Shown: positions 1-8,984, counted from the stretch's first letter. The stretch: DNA of 64,000 nt from JAEUJZ01 sp964460115 (GCA_964460115.1 CAYWPR010000023.1:11735-75734); one strand, 5' to 3'. Notes: generated by a model not told the origin, from the sequence alone. A program made the numbers and translations.

Positions 1-103
1 GCAGCGGCGTGAATGTGGCTTGATATGTGCGCTTCCATGCCCTATCTTCGGCGGCCGTTCGCCGCAGTAAAAAGTCGGCGACTCAACAAAAAGGAGCCTA
101 ACC

Positions 104-637
104 ATGTCCATACTTGTCGAACCGACTCACGATCTGGAAACGCTTTTTCAAAAAGAACTGCATCTTCAAGATACTGAGTTACGCCGGGCGGCAGCGCTGG
201 CGACGCTACATCGGCTGCATCTGAATAACCGTTTGACCGTCGAACAGTTTCTGGCAGATCTGCAGCGCCACAAAGATTTATGGGCGGTGGCCTCGACCAT
301 GGGCATTCTCGACTTCGTCGCGATTCTGGTCGGCACGCATGCCGCTGAACCAGCGCCGGAAAAGCCGCGGCGGACGCGACTCAGTGAAGAACAGAAAAGC
401 GCTTTGAAGCTGGCCTTGCTGCGCGTGCTAGGCGGCTACACCGAAGGGATGAGCCGCGCCGATTGCGCAACGGCAGTTTATGATCAGGGCCTCATGCCTT
501 CCAGCATCGACCCCGCAGAGCTGGCCAGCAAGCTACGCCAGCCGCTTGAAGAGCTTGTCACGGAAGGCAAACTGCACACCGTAGGTGAGAAGCGGCGTAT
601 GCGGTATTTTGCCGGCCCGGGGCCGAAGCGGAAGTAA
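104..637 (+). CDS. Hypothetical protein with a basic winged-helix-like C-terminus
   Basis: The protein is 177 aa and is not assigned to a named family. The ATG follows an AAGGAG ribosome-binding site about 6 nt upstream. Residues 1-75 are helical and hydrophobic or charged with no signal peptide. A Pro/Arg-rich linker (about 80-92, PEKPRRTRLSEEQ) leads to a helical and basic C-terminal half ending in GEKRRMRYF, which looks like a small winged-helix fold with a basic wing. That suggests, but does not prove, nucleic-acid binding. It stands alone, convergent with the dehydrogenase gene on the other strand. Confidence is high that it is a gene and low on role. Confidence 0.75.
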   Translation: MSILVEPTHDLETLFQKELHLQDTELRRAAALATLHRLHLNNRLTVEQFLADLQRHKDLWAVASTMGILDFVAILVGTHAAEPAPEKPRRTRLSEEQKSALKLALLRVLGGYTEGMSRADCATAVYDQGLMPSSIDPAELASKLRQPLEELVTEGKLHTVGEKRRMRYFAGPGPKRK

Positions 638-662
638 GGAAGTTACGCTCGGCTGTAGCCGA

Positions 663-1733
663 TTATGCGGAAGGCGGTGGGCCGCGGACGATAATCTCGT
701 CAGCTAGCTCATCCGCTATCTCGCCGGGTGGACGAGAAGTAGCGCGGGTACGTTCGGCGATTTCGCGAATCGTATTGTAAATCTGGCTGGTCTTGGTTCG
801 CGCTTTGTCCGCATCATAGCCGGCAAATTCTTGCGCGACGTTGATTAGACCGCCCGCATTGATGGCGTAGTCAGGCGCATAGAAGATCTGACGGCGCATC
901 AGTTCGTGGTCGATGCTGGGCGATTCAAGCTGATTGTTCGCAGCGCCGGCAATCACTTTGCAACGCAATCGGCCGATGGTCGCTTCAGAGATTGCGCCGC
1001 CGAGCGCACAGGGCGAGAAAATGTCGCACTCGGTGTCGAAAATCTGATCGATAGAAACCACCTGGGCCCCGGTCTCCTCCGCCACCGCGGCCGCGCGCTT
1101 GGCATCGATATCCGCAACCGTCAGCCGAGCACCTTTGGCATGTAGCTCTCGAGCCAGATAGGAGCCGACGGCGCCCGTGCCTTGCACGGCAATGCGCAGA
1201 CCGGCCAGGTCGCCGTTTTTGCGGCCGAGCATGACGTCGGCAATCGCTTCGATGCCGCGGCGTACGCCAAATGCCGTAAAGGGTGAGGGATCTCCCGACC
1301 CGCCCTGATCGGCGGATGTGCCGAGAACATGGCGGGTGGTGCGGCGCACGATGTCCATATCGCGAGTCGAGGTTCCAGAATCCTCACAGGTCAAGTAGGC
1401 GCCATGAAGGGAATCGACGAAGCGACCAAACGCGGCAAACAGCGCCGGACGGTCAAAGTCGCGATGTTGCATGGCCGGCGACGCCCAAATCACCGCCTTG
1501 CCACCGCCGTGCGGCAAACCCGCCAGGGCGGCCTTGTGACTCATCGCCCGCGCGAGCCGCACCGCATCGTAGATGGCAGCCGGTTCGTCGAGGTAATGAA
1601 AGACACGGCAACCGCCGATGGCCGGCCCAAGCCGGGTTGAGTGCAGCGCCACCAAGGCTCGTAGCCCGGTCGCGCGATCCACAGCCATGTGTAGCTGTCC
1701 GTACTGAAGGTCTTGAAGTAGGCGAAAGATCAT
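663..1733 (-). CDS. Leucine dehydrogenase-like amino-acid dehydrogenase (Glu/Leu/Phe/Val family)
   Basis: This is a cytoplasmic NAD-dependent oxidative deaminase of branched-chain or aromatic amino acids, 356 aa, the usual length for the family. Seen in the sequence: the substrate-lysine and catalytic-lysine block MSHKAALAGLPHGGGKAV, the catalytic aspartate in TCEDSGTST, the Rossmann motif GTGAVGSYLA, and the family signatures ALGGAI, AGAANNQL and YAPDYAINAGGLINVA. The ATG at 1733 gives the normal N-terminus (MIFRLLQDLQYGQLHM); a longer reading frame from a TTG at 1769 adds a low-complexity Gly stretch and is unlikely. No strong ribosome-binding site is visible. Leucine, valine or phenylalanine as preferred substrate cannot be told from sequence alone. 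Confidence 0.9.
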   Translation of the reverse strand: MIFRLLQDLQYGQLHMAVDRATGLRALVALHSTRLGPAIGGCRVFHYLDEPAAIYDAVRLARAMSHKAALAGLPHGGGKAVIWASPAMQHRDFDRPALFAAFGRFVDSLHGAYLTCEDSGTSTRDMDIVRRTTRHVLGTSADQGGSGDPSPFTAFGVRRGIEAIADVMLGRKNGDLAGLRIAVQGTGAVGSYLARELHAKGARLTVADIDAKRAAAVAEETGAQVVSIDQIFDTECDIFSPCALGGAISEATIGRLRCKVIAGAANNQLESPSIDHELMRRQIFYAPDYAINAGGLINVAQEFAGYDADKARTKTSQIYNTIREIAERTRATSRPPGEIADELADEIIVRGPPPSA

Positions 1734-1856
1734 ATACAGCTTATGCCAGGCCCCCCCTCCCCCAAGCAACAGAAAAGGAGCGCCGCGGCGATGAAGGATC
1801 GATTAAGAGGTGAGGAAAGGAGCCAAGTAGGACCGGCGAAGGAACCAGACCAGAAG

Positions 1857-2399
1857 CTAAGAATTTTTTGTTTTGGGGTCGGCGGCGCGCTCTGACGCGG
1901 CACCAACCGAGGCCGAGGCACTGACAGAGCGTTCCATCGCACGCTGTCCAATCGTTGGCAGCGCCGGAATGGTTCGCGCCGCAGGCGTTGCCGGCGCCTC
2001 CGAAATCGCTGGCGCCGCAGGCATGGCGGGCCGCTGGGCCGCGGCATTAGCGGCCGGCACCGGGGCCGAGTTTGGCAAGGGCGCGGAACGCGACGACGAT
2101 ACAGACGACTCGCTGACGAACATGACCCGCGGGGCAATGATGTCGCCGCTGACTCGGCCGCTATGGTGAATGCGAACCACATCGCGAGCCCGTAGCGTCC
2201 CCTGAAACAAACCGATCACCAGAGCTTCGCCAACTTCGGTATCGGTACATTGCACGGTGGCGCCAGCCGCAACCGTCAGGCAACCGCTGACGCGCAAAGG
2301 TCCGCCTTCGATATGTCCCTCTACAAGGAGATCTCCATCCGCGTGAATCTGGCCGGAGATTCGCATCCCTGCGGCAAAGGTGGACTTGGCGATTGTCAT
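1857..2399 (-). CDS. Bactofilin-family polymer-forming cytoskeletal protein
   Basis: The protein is 180 aa. Residues 8-100 form a bactofilin beta-helix, with repeating hydrophobic/Gly turns such as GMRISGQIHADGDLLVEGHI and GVLxARDVVRIHHSGRVSGDI-like segments. Bactofilins self-assemble into filaments that scaffold cell-shape, chromosome-segregation or kinase partners. The C-terminal 75 residues are an Ala/Pro/Ser-rich disordered tail, common in this family. There is no signal peptide, consistent with a cytoplasmic polymer. The gene is divergent from the kinase gene at 2620 across a 220-bp region, so the two may share regulatory DNA. Confidence 0.88.
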   Translation of the reverse strand: MTIAKSTFAAGMRISGQIHADGDLLVEGHIEGGPLRVSGCLTVAAGATVQCTDTEVGEALVIGLFQGTLRARDVVRIHHSGRVSGDIIAPRVMFVSESSVSSSRSAPLPNSAPVPAANAAAQRPAMPAAPAISEAPATPAARTIPALPTIGQRAMERSVSASASVGAASERAADPKTKNS

Positions 2400-2619
2400 A
2401 GTTTGAGAAAACTACCACCCACAACGCCTGTTGGTCAACGCGCTCCTTCTCGGAATAGTCCTATTTAGGTTTGGGATTCTGCACCTAGCTCTCTTTTTGC
2501 AGAAAAGAAGGACAGATGTAGGTTTGGCCAAACCCTAGTCGCAAACGGCCGCCAAAGACCCATGGTATAGTGAGTTTGCCGGCGCGTCGTGCGAGCTGGC
2601 CAAGCGTACTGCCACTGCA
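2400..2619. promoter_or_regulatory. Divergent intergenic region with a 14-bp perfect palindrome
   Basis: This region must hold the promoters of the bactofilin gene (minus) and the kinase gene (plus). A perfect palindrome GGTTTGGCCAAACC lies at 2521-2534. A partial copy of its left half (AGGTTTGGG) lies at 2467-2475 and could be a second half-site. A TATAGT hexamer at 2566-2571 is a possible -10 for the kinase gene, but no good -35 stands at the right spacing. Operator function is inference. Confidence 0.4.
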
Positions 2620-4035
2620 ATGCTAGGGATCGGCCAATCTATCGGAAGCTACCGCATCGTCCGCATGCTCGGCGAGGGCGGCATGGGCCAAGTCTTTGAG
2701 GCCGTGCAGGAAGAGATAGGCAAACGTGTGGCGATAAAAGCCCTGCACGCACATCTATCTCAGCACGCGGAAACCGCCATTCGCTTTCTGAACGAGGCGC
2801 GGGCCGTCAATCTGATTCAGCACCCAAGCATGGTGACGATCTTTGAAGCCGGCAAGCTGCCCGACGGTACGGTGTACCTAGTGATGGAATATTTGGCAGG
2901 CGAGTCCCTAAAGCAGCGCATTGCCGGAGGCAGCCTGACAATTTCCGCCACCATGCGACTCGGACGCCAAATCGCCTCGGCGCTGCAAGCCGCCCACGAT
3001 AAGAACATCGTTCATCGCGACTTGAAACCGGACAACGTCTACATCGTTCCCGATCCGGAAGCCGCCGCGGGTGAGCGGGCCAAGATACTCGACTTTGGCA
3101 TCGCCAAGTTGACCCAAGAACAGCAAGGAACAACCGGTCAGGTCAAAACCCAAACCGGAATTATGATGGGCACTCCGCTTTATATGTCGCCCGAGCAGTG
3201 CGATGGTGCGGCCCATGTCGATGCCAAAAGCGATGTCTATTCGCTGGGAGTGATTCTGTACGAGATGCTCACCGGCGCGCCGCCGTTTATGGCGAGTACG
3301 CTTGGCGCGCTCATGCTGCAGCAGCTTTATTCAGCTCCGCGTCCTTTGCGCGAAGCCAACTCCGAAATTCCCGAACCGCTGGCGCAGCTTATCGCCCGCA
3401 TGCTGGCCAAAGCTGGCAGCGAGCGACCATCGATGAGCGAAACTGCTCAGGAGTTAGAAAAATACGGCCAGACGACGATGAGTGGCCATTCCGTACCCTA
3501 TGCGGCCGCGTCGGCTGCACCGTCCACGCTGCCTGCGCTGCCCGCGCCGTCCGCGCAAATCTCTACAGCGCTGGCCGTCACCACGGAGCCGCCGCCGCCG
3601 CGACCGCGCAATCCACGGCGGTGGCAGTGGCCCTTATTGGCGGCCGCCCTGCTGCTGCCGCTTGGCGGGCTTTTGGGATATGTGCTACTGCGGCCGGCCA
3701 AAGTCCGTGTGGCGATACGCATCGTCGGAGACATTGGCGCTGGTCAAGTCGTCTCCGAACCGGCCGGTATTGATTGCGGCGACCTTTGCAAAGGCTTGTT
3801 CAAAAAAGGCCAGCGCCTGCTTCTGACCGCCAGTCCGGCCAGCCTATATGTTTTTGTCGGCTGGACAGGAGATTGCATCGGTCTTGCGCCCTGTCAGCTA
3901 CAACCCCGCTGGGAACAAAACATCGAAGCGCACTTTAAAAAGCTTCCGCCCCCTACATCGCCAAGCGTTTTCAAGCCGCCTTCGGTGACGCCTCCCCCGT
4001 ATCGAGTTCCCGCCAAAAAGCATCGCAAGCGCTAG
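2620..4035 (+). CDS. Membrane-anchored Ser/Thr protein kinase with InlB-like C-terminal repeat
   Basis: This is a Hanks-type kinase of 471 aa. Residues about 8-285 carry the complete kinase core: Gly loop LGEGGMGQV, ATP lysine K40 in VAIKALH, catalytic HRDLKPDN (H132-D134), DFG (D158), and MSPEQ for the APE region. A Pro/Ala-rich linker follows, then one membrane helix (about 335-357). An extracytoplasmic segment of about 70 residues contains VSEPAGIDCGDLC and FVGWTGDCIG, the signature of the divergent InlB B-repeat (Listeria/Bacteroidales repeat-like) domain, with two Cys pairs. The C-terminus is Pro/Lys-rich. The layout suggests an external sensor or cell-wall contact controlling a cytoplasmic kinase. 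All catalytic residues are present. Confidence 0.93.
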   Translation: MLGIGQSIGSYRIVRMLGEGGMGQVFEAVQEEIGKRVAIKALHAHLSQHAETAIRFLNEARAVNLIQHPSMVTIFEAGKLPDGTVYLVMEYLAGESLKQRIAGGSLTISATMRLGRQIASALQAAHDKNIVHRDLKPDNVYIVPDPEAAAGERAKILDFGIAKLTQEQQGTTGQVKTQTGIMMGTPLYMSPEQCDGAAHVDAKSDVYSLGVILYEMLTGAPPFMASTLGALMLQQLYSAPRPLREANSEIPEPLAQLIARMLAKAGSERPSMSETAQELEKYGQTTMSGHSVPYAAASAAPSTLPALPAPSAQISTALAVTTEPPPPRPRNPRRWQWPLLAAALLLPLGGLLGYVLLRPAKVRVAIRIVGDIGAGQVVSEPAGIDCGDLCKGLFKKGQRLLLTASPASLYVFVGWTGDCIGLAPCQLQPRWEQNIEAHFKKLPPPTSPSVFKPPSVTPPPYRVPAKKHRKR

Positions 4036-4043
4036 ACACTGTT

Positions 4044-4679
4044 TTATGAGTTCGGCAACAAAACGATGACTTTGTCCGCGATGCGCTCGACCATTGCGCC
4101 GAGCGCTTGGCTTAGCGCCTCGACCACGGCATCGCCATTGCCACCGGTCATGCGCACTGGCTGATCTATCGTCAGCGTTTCTTCCCAGCGCACCAAGTGC
4201 TGATCATGCAAGCGCACCGCTACCGCCACTCGAGCCAGCGGCTTTGGCGCGCGAATTTCCTCAAAGGAAAGTAGATTCACATCCAGAACCAATACCGATC
4301 CGGACACAACATGACGCAGTCCGCGCTGCTCAAAAAGCACGCGAGAAAGCTGGCGTTTCAGATAGCGATCCGGCGTCTCGGTCCAGCGGCGTTCGGGATA
4401 GTAGCCAAATTCATAAGCCGAATCGCGAAAGACCAGCCGTTCGTCCAAATGGGAAGCGGCCTCGATGCGACCTAGCCGCAACTGTTTTCCCGATTCCAAA
4501 CTTGGCATAGGCGCGTGCGCTTCCGTATCGACCGGCATCGGACTAAAGTAGCGCGGCGATAGCGGCGTGTTCTTGGAAGTCAGCGCGCAAGCGCCAAGTA
4601 TGCACAATCCGGCCAGCGTCGCCCAAAACCGGACGCGCCAAACGATTTGACCACAGCGTAGCGCAAAGGAGTCCTTCAT
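4044..4679 (-). CDS. PqiC/ABC-type transport auxiliary lipoprotein of the Mla-like operon
   Basis: The protein is 211 aa. An N-terminal hydrophobic segment ends in the lipobox ILGAC, so it should be a periplasmic lipoprotein. The body, including RLGRIEAASHLDERLVFRDS, YYPERRWTETPDRYLKRQL and a Val-rich strand region, matches the ABC-transport auxiliary lipoprotein family (PqiC/DUF330 type). Members of that family sit next to MCE proteins and are thought to dock the lipid-transfer complex at the outer membrane. Its start overlaps the end of the MCE gene by 4 bp, so it is the last gene of the four-gene operon. Confidence 0.82.
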   Translation of the reverse strand: MKDSFALRCGQIVWRVRFWATLAGLCILGACALTSKNTPLSPRYFSPMPVDTEAHAPMPSLESGKQLRLGRIEAASHLDERLVFRDSAYEFGYYPERRWTETPDRYLKRQLSRVLFEQRGLRHVVSGSVLVLDVNLLSFEEIRAPKPLARVAVAVRLHDQHLVRWEETLTIDQPVRMTGGNGDAVVEALSQALGAMVERIADKVIVLLPNS

Positions 4680-5683
4680 TTTTGCTTCTCCGCGCGGCCT
4701 TTTAGGAGCATATCTGGATCCTTTTCCAGCGCATCGGCCAGCTTGTGTATCGATTTGGCCGCATCGCGAACGGCAAGTAAGGTTTCCTCCAATTGCACGC
4801 TTGCGCCATCGGCATTGCGAGCGGTATCACCGACGGCATCCGAGGCATGCAGAATGCTTGAAAGCAGTCCGCCGTTCCCATCTAGCCGTGAAAGCAGTTT
4901 GCTTAACTGCCCGACCATCTGATCCATTCCTAGTAGGATTTTGTCGGCCTGCTGCGAAAGCTTGGCGGTGTTCAGTTGCTCTACTTTATGGTGCGTCTCG
5001 CCCAGCGTCTGGTTGGCAGCATCCAAAGTGGCCACAAGATGCGCCGGAAGCTGATGCTCCTTAGCGTCTTTTAGCACATGTTCTAGGGCGCCCAGAATGG
5101 CCGAGGTCTGATTGAGAATTCCGGTCAGCTGATCGGCGATATCTGGCAAGCGGCTCATCGTCCGCAGCATCGCATCCTCCAGACTTTTTATCGTCGAAGG
5201 AACCGCAGGAATATAATAGGCTTTGGGAACCGGAAACGGCAGCTCGGGCAAAGGATTGGTGAGTACATCGAAAAAGTCGAGTTGTAAAAACCGCACTCCG
5301 GTCAATCCCGCCGAGGCAAGCTGCACCCGCAGATCCGTCGTGATGGCGAGTTTTTTGCGCCCGGCCGGAGCGCCGCTCCCGGCCGGCGCTGGTGCATCGA
5401 GGCGCAGCCGAGTCAAGATGGCGATGTTCAAATCGAGCGTCACCTCGACGTGGCGATGATCCGGAGCCACATCGATGGCGCCAACATTGCCGATGGTGAC
5501 GCCGCGAAATTTGATCGGCGCGCCTTTTTCCAAGCCCTGCACCGATTCATCAAAGTAGGTCACATAGCGTCCGATTTCCTTTTTCAGACTGCGCGTGCCT
5601 AAAATCGCCACGGCGGCCAGGCTCATCACAAATCCAGCGACGACAAATAATCCCAATTTCCAATGATTCGTAGGCGCTGCCAT
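4676..5683 (-). CDS. mlaD: MlaD-type MCE-domain lipid-binding protein
   Basis: The protein is 335 aa, with one N-terminal membrane helix (about 10-30) followed by a single MCE domain. The segment YFDESVQGLEKGAPIKFRGVTIGNV is the family signature; it forms the hexameric ring through which phospholipids pass between inner and outer membrane. Residues about 160-320 form long heptad-rich helices (LTGILNQTSAILGAL..., KVEQLNTAKLSQQADKI), longer than in E. coli MlaD and closer to PqiB/LetB or mycobacterial Mce tails. They could form a periplasmic tube or needle. The gene sits between the ATPase gene (shared end at 5683) and the lipoprotein gene. The mla symbol is used by family analogy. Confidence 0.87.
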   Translation of the reverse strand: MAAPTNHWKLGLFVVAGFVMSLAAVAILGTRSLKKEIGRYVTYFDESVQGLEKGAPIKFRGVTIGNVGAIDVAPDHRHVEVTLDLNIAILTRLRLDAPAPAGSGAPAGRKKLAITTDLRVQLASAGLTGVRFLQLDFFDVLTNPLPELPFPVPKAYYIPAVPSTIKSLEDAMLRTMSRLPDIADQLTGILNQTSAILGALEHVLKDAKEHQLPAHLVATLDAANQTLGETHHKVEQLNTAKLSQQADKILLGMDQMVGQLSKLLSRLDGNGGLLSSILHASDAVGDTARNADGASVQLEETLLAVRDAAKSIHKLADALEKDPDMLLKGRAEKQK

Positions 5684-6423
5684 TAGGCATCCTTTGTGGT
5701 TCGATTAAAAAATTGATGCACGTTGGGCTGCTCGCGGCGCTCGCGCAGCTCACGCGGGTCACCGCGTGCAATGATGCTGCGCGTCTTTTTATCCAGCATG
5801 ATGCAGCTTTTGGCGATCTTGAAGATGCTTTGCAGCTCGTGCGTGACGATGACCACCGTCAATCCAAGCCCCGCACTTAGCGTCAAAATCAATTCATCAA
5901 GCTCCACGGCGCTGACCGGATCAAGGCCGGCAGAGGGTTCATCGAGAAATATCAGCCGCGGTTCCAGCGCCATGGCCCGCGCAATCGCTGCGCGCTTTTT
6001 CATGCCTCCGGAAATCTCGGAAGGAGCGTGCTGTTCATATCCTTGCAGACCGACAAGCCGCAGGTTGGCGCGGACGATGGCATCTATCGCATCAAGCGGC
6101 AAATCCGTCCATTCGCGCAGCGGCAGAGCCACATTTTCGGCAACGGTCATCGAGCCAAATAGGGCTCCGGATTGAAACATCACTCCGTACTTCGGCTTGC
6201 CCCTTAGCAAATTGGGATTGCCAACTCCATCGATGGTAATTCGCCCGCTTTTGGGAGTATCAAGTCCGGTCAAATAGCGCAAAAGGCTCGACTTGCCGCA
6301 GCCGCTGCCGCCAAGAATGGCAAAGACTGCGCCGCGCTCGACCTCAAAAGACACGTTCTCAAGCAGGTTCACATCGCCCCAGCCCATCGTCAGCTCAGTC
6401 ACTGTGATAAGCGGAGTGCTCAT
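5683..6423 (-). CDS. mlaF: MlaF-type ABC transporter ATP-binding protein
   Basis: The protein is 246 aa. It shows Walker A GGSGCGKSS, the Q-loop region YGVMFQSGALF, the signature SGGMKKRAAIARA, Walker B LIFLDEPSAGLDP and the H-loop histidine in VTHEL. SGGM(K/Q)KR and LFxSMTVxENV are characteristic of the MlaF/Mkl subfamily, which powers MCE lipid transporters. It overlaps the permease gene upstream (6420-6423) and abuts the MCE gene downstream, so translation is probably coupled. Confidence 0.93.
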   Translation of the reverse strand: MSTPLITVTELTMGWGDVNLLENVSFEVERGAVFAILGGSGCGKSSLLRYLTGLDTPKSGRITIDGVGNPNLLRGKPKYGVMFQSGALFGSMTVAENVALPLREWTDLPLDAIDAIVRANLRLVGLQGYEQHAPSEISGGMKKRAAIARAMALEPRLIFLDEPSAGLDPVSAVELDELILTLSAGLGLTVVIVTHELQSIFKIAKSCIMLDKKTRSIIARGDPRELRERREQPNVHQFFNRTTKDA

Positions 6424-7571
6424 AGATGCAGTACGTAAAAAAGTACCGTAAATCCGGCATCAATGAGAATCAGCGCGAATAGCGTACTGACCACCGCTGA
6501 AGTCGTGCGACGGCCAACGCCTTCAGCGCCGCCTGCAGTGGCAAGCCCTTGCTGACAGGAAACAAGTCCGATGGCCAGCGCAAATACCCCGCTTTTGATG
6601 ATGCCCTGAAAAATATCCCAGACTTTTAGCGCCTGCCGAGTTTCGGTGAGATATCCGGTGATCGTCAAATCGAGTCCGCCGATTCCTACCATCAGCCCGC
6701 CGACAATGCCGATTCCATCGCCGAGCAATGTCAGGATCGGCATGACCGCCAAAAGCGCCATCATGCGCGGAAAAATCAAAAACTCTAAAGGTCCAAAGCC
6801 CATGGTGCGCAGGGCGTCGATTTCTTCGGAAACCTTCATCGTCCCAAGCTCTGCGGCAAATGCCGCTCCCGAGCGACCGCAGACAATGATTGCCGTCATA
6901 AGCGGACTTAGCTCGCGAGTCAGCGACAAACCGACGAGATCAGCCACCAAAATATTGGCGCCAAACTGCTTAAGCTGAACCGCCGCCTGAAACGCCATCA
7001 CAAAGCCAATCAGAAAATTGATGAGCAGCACGATCGGCACCGCATCGGAACCGGTGCGATTCATAATCGGCGCAATGTCGCGCCAATTGGCGATTTTCGG
7101 TCGTTTTAGAATCGCGCCTGCAGAAAGAATCATGCTCCCCAAAAAGGATAGGACAAGCTGCACTTCCAAAAGGATGTTCAGCGTCGCCTGACCAATCTGC
7201 GCCAGAATTCCCATCGAGCTATGCCGCGGCCGCGGACTGGGTTCGATCTTGCTATCGTAAAGCTCTTGAATCTTGGCAACGGCACCCATAGCGCCGTGAA
7301 ATTCGCAATGCACTCCTTTTTCCTGCAGGTCCTGTTTGCATTGCACAAGCAGCGCCATCGCACTGCCGTCTAGCGCCGACACATCCGAAAGCTCGATGCG
7401 AATCGTCTTTTGGGACACCGTTTTAAGCAGCGCCCGAAGCTCTTTCCACAACTTGGCAGCGTCGGCGAAAGCAATTTGCCCGCGCAGGTGCAGTTCCAAA
7501 CGATTCGGGCCGGACTCGACGCGCTCGATTTGAAAGCCCGCCTGGGGTTTAGTTCCCGGCGAGCTGCTCAT
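6420..7571 (-). CDS. mlaE: MlaE-type permease with fused N-terminal STAS domain
   Basis: The protein is 383 aa. Residues about 10-105 form a STAS domain (LELHLRGQIAFADAAKLW, IELSDVSALDGSAMALLVQ), equivalent to the separate MlaB subunit of E. coli. Residues about 125-383 are the MlaE permease, with GVEALPIVLLIxFLIG-like membrane helices, the EL(G)TMKVSEEIDALRTMG coupling-helix motif and C-terminal hydrophobic segments. One polypeptide therefore supplies both MlaB and MlaE. It is the first gene of the operon permease-ATPase-MCE-lipoprotein, and its ATG is at 7571. Confidence 0.92.
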   Translation of the reverse strand: MSSSPGTKPQAGFQIERVESGPNRLELHLRGQIAFADAAKLWKELRALLKTVSQKTIRIELSDVSALDGSAMALLVQCKQDLQEKGVHCEFHGAMGAVAKIQELYDSKIEPSPRPRHSSMGILAQIGQATLNILLEVQLVLSFLGSMILSAGAILKRPKIANWRDIAPIMNRTGSDAVPIVLLINFLIGFVMAFQAAVQLKQFGANILVADLVGLSLTRELSPLMTAIIVCGRSGAAFAAELGTMKVSEEIDALRTMGFGPLEFLIFPRMMALLAVMPILTLLGDGIGIVGGLMVGIGGLDLTITGYLTETRQALKVWDIFQGIIKSGVFALAIGLVSCQQGLATAGGAEGVGRRTTSAVVSTLFALILIDAGFTVLFYVLHL

Positions 7572-7593
7572 GGCATCCTGTCATTGGAGAAAT

Positions 7594-7644
7594 CTTGGCG
7601 CAGGGTAGGCTGGCGCTTTTTTTAGCGTAGCCCTTCTTGCCAAG
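7594..7644. terminator. Long imperfect hairpin between rlmM and the Mla operon
   Basis: The arms CTTGGCGCAGGG and CCCTTCTTGCCAAG, with inner arms GGCTGGCGCT and AGCGTAGCC around a T-run, form a long stem. It lies just downstream of the rlmM stop codon and upstream of the first Mla gene, both on the minus strand. A terminator or attenuator-like element is plausible, but no clean U-tract follows the outer stem. Confidence 0.4.
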
Positions 7645-7665
7645 AAAAGGAATCTGCTCCGTACT

Positions 7666-8940
7666 TTAACGAGGCCGGGAACGAGCTGGGGGCGATTTTT
7701 GGCCGCTTCGGCCTGGTTTTTGAGCACTTTGACGGCCGCTTCGACCAGCAGGCGCAGGTTTTTTATTTCTTGCGGTTTTTTTGGCGGGTTTCAGCGTTTT
7801 TTGCACATCTCGCGCTACCTCGCGCGCTGCATCTCGCGCTTTTACGGCAGGCGTTCGCGTATCGATTCCGAAGCCGCGCCAGGCAAATAACGTCACTTCT
7901 TCTCGATCGTGATAAAGCTGGCGCACGCGCAAACCCGTCCAGCCGCCGGTGGTTAAAATTTCGCGCACGCGGCCTAGCATATCCACCCGCTGCTTCATCG
8001 GCAGCTTGATGTTGGCCAAAAGAAACCGCGCCCAGCTCCGCCGGCCCCAGCGCGCCAAAAGCCCGGCCACTTCAAGCGGTCTATAAGCCATATCGCAAAA
8101 CAGCCAATCGGCCGGTTCTTCGGGCGCGTAGACAAATGCATTTTTGCGCTGATGGTGCACCCGTCGCGCCACCGCGGGCGCCAGCGCCCCCGGATCCACG
8201 GCGATGACCTGGCAGCGCCGATCGCAGAGCACTTGGCTCCAGCCGCCGGGCGCCGCGCCGAGGTCGACGCAGATCTCGCCCGCTTCCGGACTATGTTCCA
8301 GCCACGCCAGTGCCTCGACCAGCTTATGGGCCGAGCGTGATGGCGCGCCGCGCGGCCGCTTGACCCGCTGCACACCGCCGGCATGCAAACTGGGGGCTGC
8401 CGTTGCATCCAAAACTCCGCAGACCGCGGTAGAGGCAGACAATAGACACACCTGCGCCAAAAGCCCCCGTTCGGCATGCGCCGCCGGACCATCGGCAAGC
8501 AGGCGCTGCCCATCTTGAGTAAGCGCCGCCGACAGCGCAGCTTGCAGGGCGGCAGCCTGAGCGGTCAAAGGCTTTGCGGCATCGCTATCGGCGACAAAAA
8601 CCTGCAGCGCCGCCGCGCGACGCAGACTTTTGGCCAATGCCTGATGCAGCGCATGGACAAGTTCCGCCGCTGTTCCGCGACAGAGAGCCTGTACCAAAAA
8701 ACCCTGCCGCGCAAATACGAGTTCACCTGTAGGGCGCTTTTGCGAAATCACCAATCCTGGCTGCAGCATTCGCGCCGCCACTCGCAGGCGCTCAAATTCT
8801 GTGCAAAGATCAGTTTCAAATCCCGCGCGGCAGGCCCAAAGCCACTGGCCGACTTGCGGGTCGGCTGCGAATTCGAATTTTTGTGCCGCAGGCCGAGCAG
8901 AATTTTTTTTTTCAGAGGGAACCTGTATCGTCGTTTGCAT
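7666..8940 (-). CDS. rlmM: RlmM-like 23S rRNA 2'-O-ribose methyltransferase
   Basis: The protein is 424 aa. The N-terminal half resembles the THUMP-like substrate-recognition region of RlmM (WLWACRAGFETDLCTEF, GELVFARQGFLVQAL). The C-terminal half is a Rossmann methyltransferase of the FtsJ/RrmJ type, with SAM-binding DLGAAPGGWSQVL, then VIAVDPGAL, the aspartate strand ADWLFCDMAYRP, and NIKLPMKQRV carrying the catalytic lysine. Family members methylate C2498 of 23S rRNA in the E. coli case. The last 45 residues are a Lys/Arg/Pro/Ala-rich tail, probably RNA-binding, that is not part of the usual enzyme. The ATG at 8940 fits the family N-terminus; a longer frame to 9033 would run into the divergent gene. 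Confidence 0.85.
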   Translation of the reverse strand: MQTTIQVPSEKKNSARPAAQKFEFAADPQVGQWLWACRAGFETDLCTEFERLRVAARMLQPGLVISQKRPTGELVFARQGFLVQALCRGTAAELVHALHQALAKSLRRAAALQVFVADSDAAKPLTAQAAALQAALSAALTQDGQRLLADGPAAHAERGLLAQVCLLSASTAVCGVLDATAAPSLHAGGVQRVKRPRGAPSRSAHKLVEALAWLEHSPEAGEICVDLGAAPGGWSQVLCDRRCQVIAVDPGALAPAVARRVHHQRKNAFVYAPEEPADWLFCDMAYRPLEVAGLLARWGRRSWARFLLANIKLPMKQRVDMLGRVREILTTGGWTGLRVRQLYHDREEVTLFAWRGFGIDTRTPAVKARDAAREVARDVQKTLKPAKKTARNKKPAPAGRSGRQSAQKPGRSGQKSPPARSRPR

Positions 8941-8984
8941 GTCTAATTCCAACGGGTCATAACGCGTTCTTCGGAGGTCTCGCG

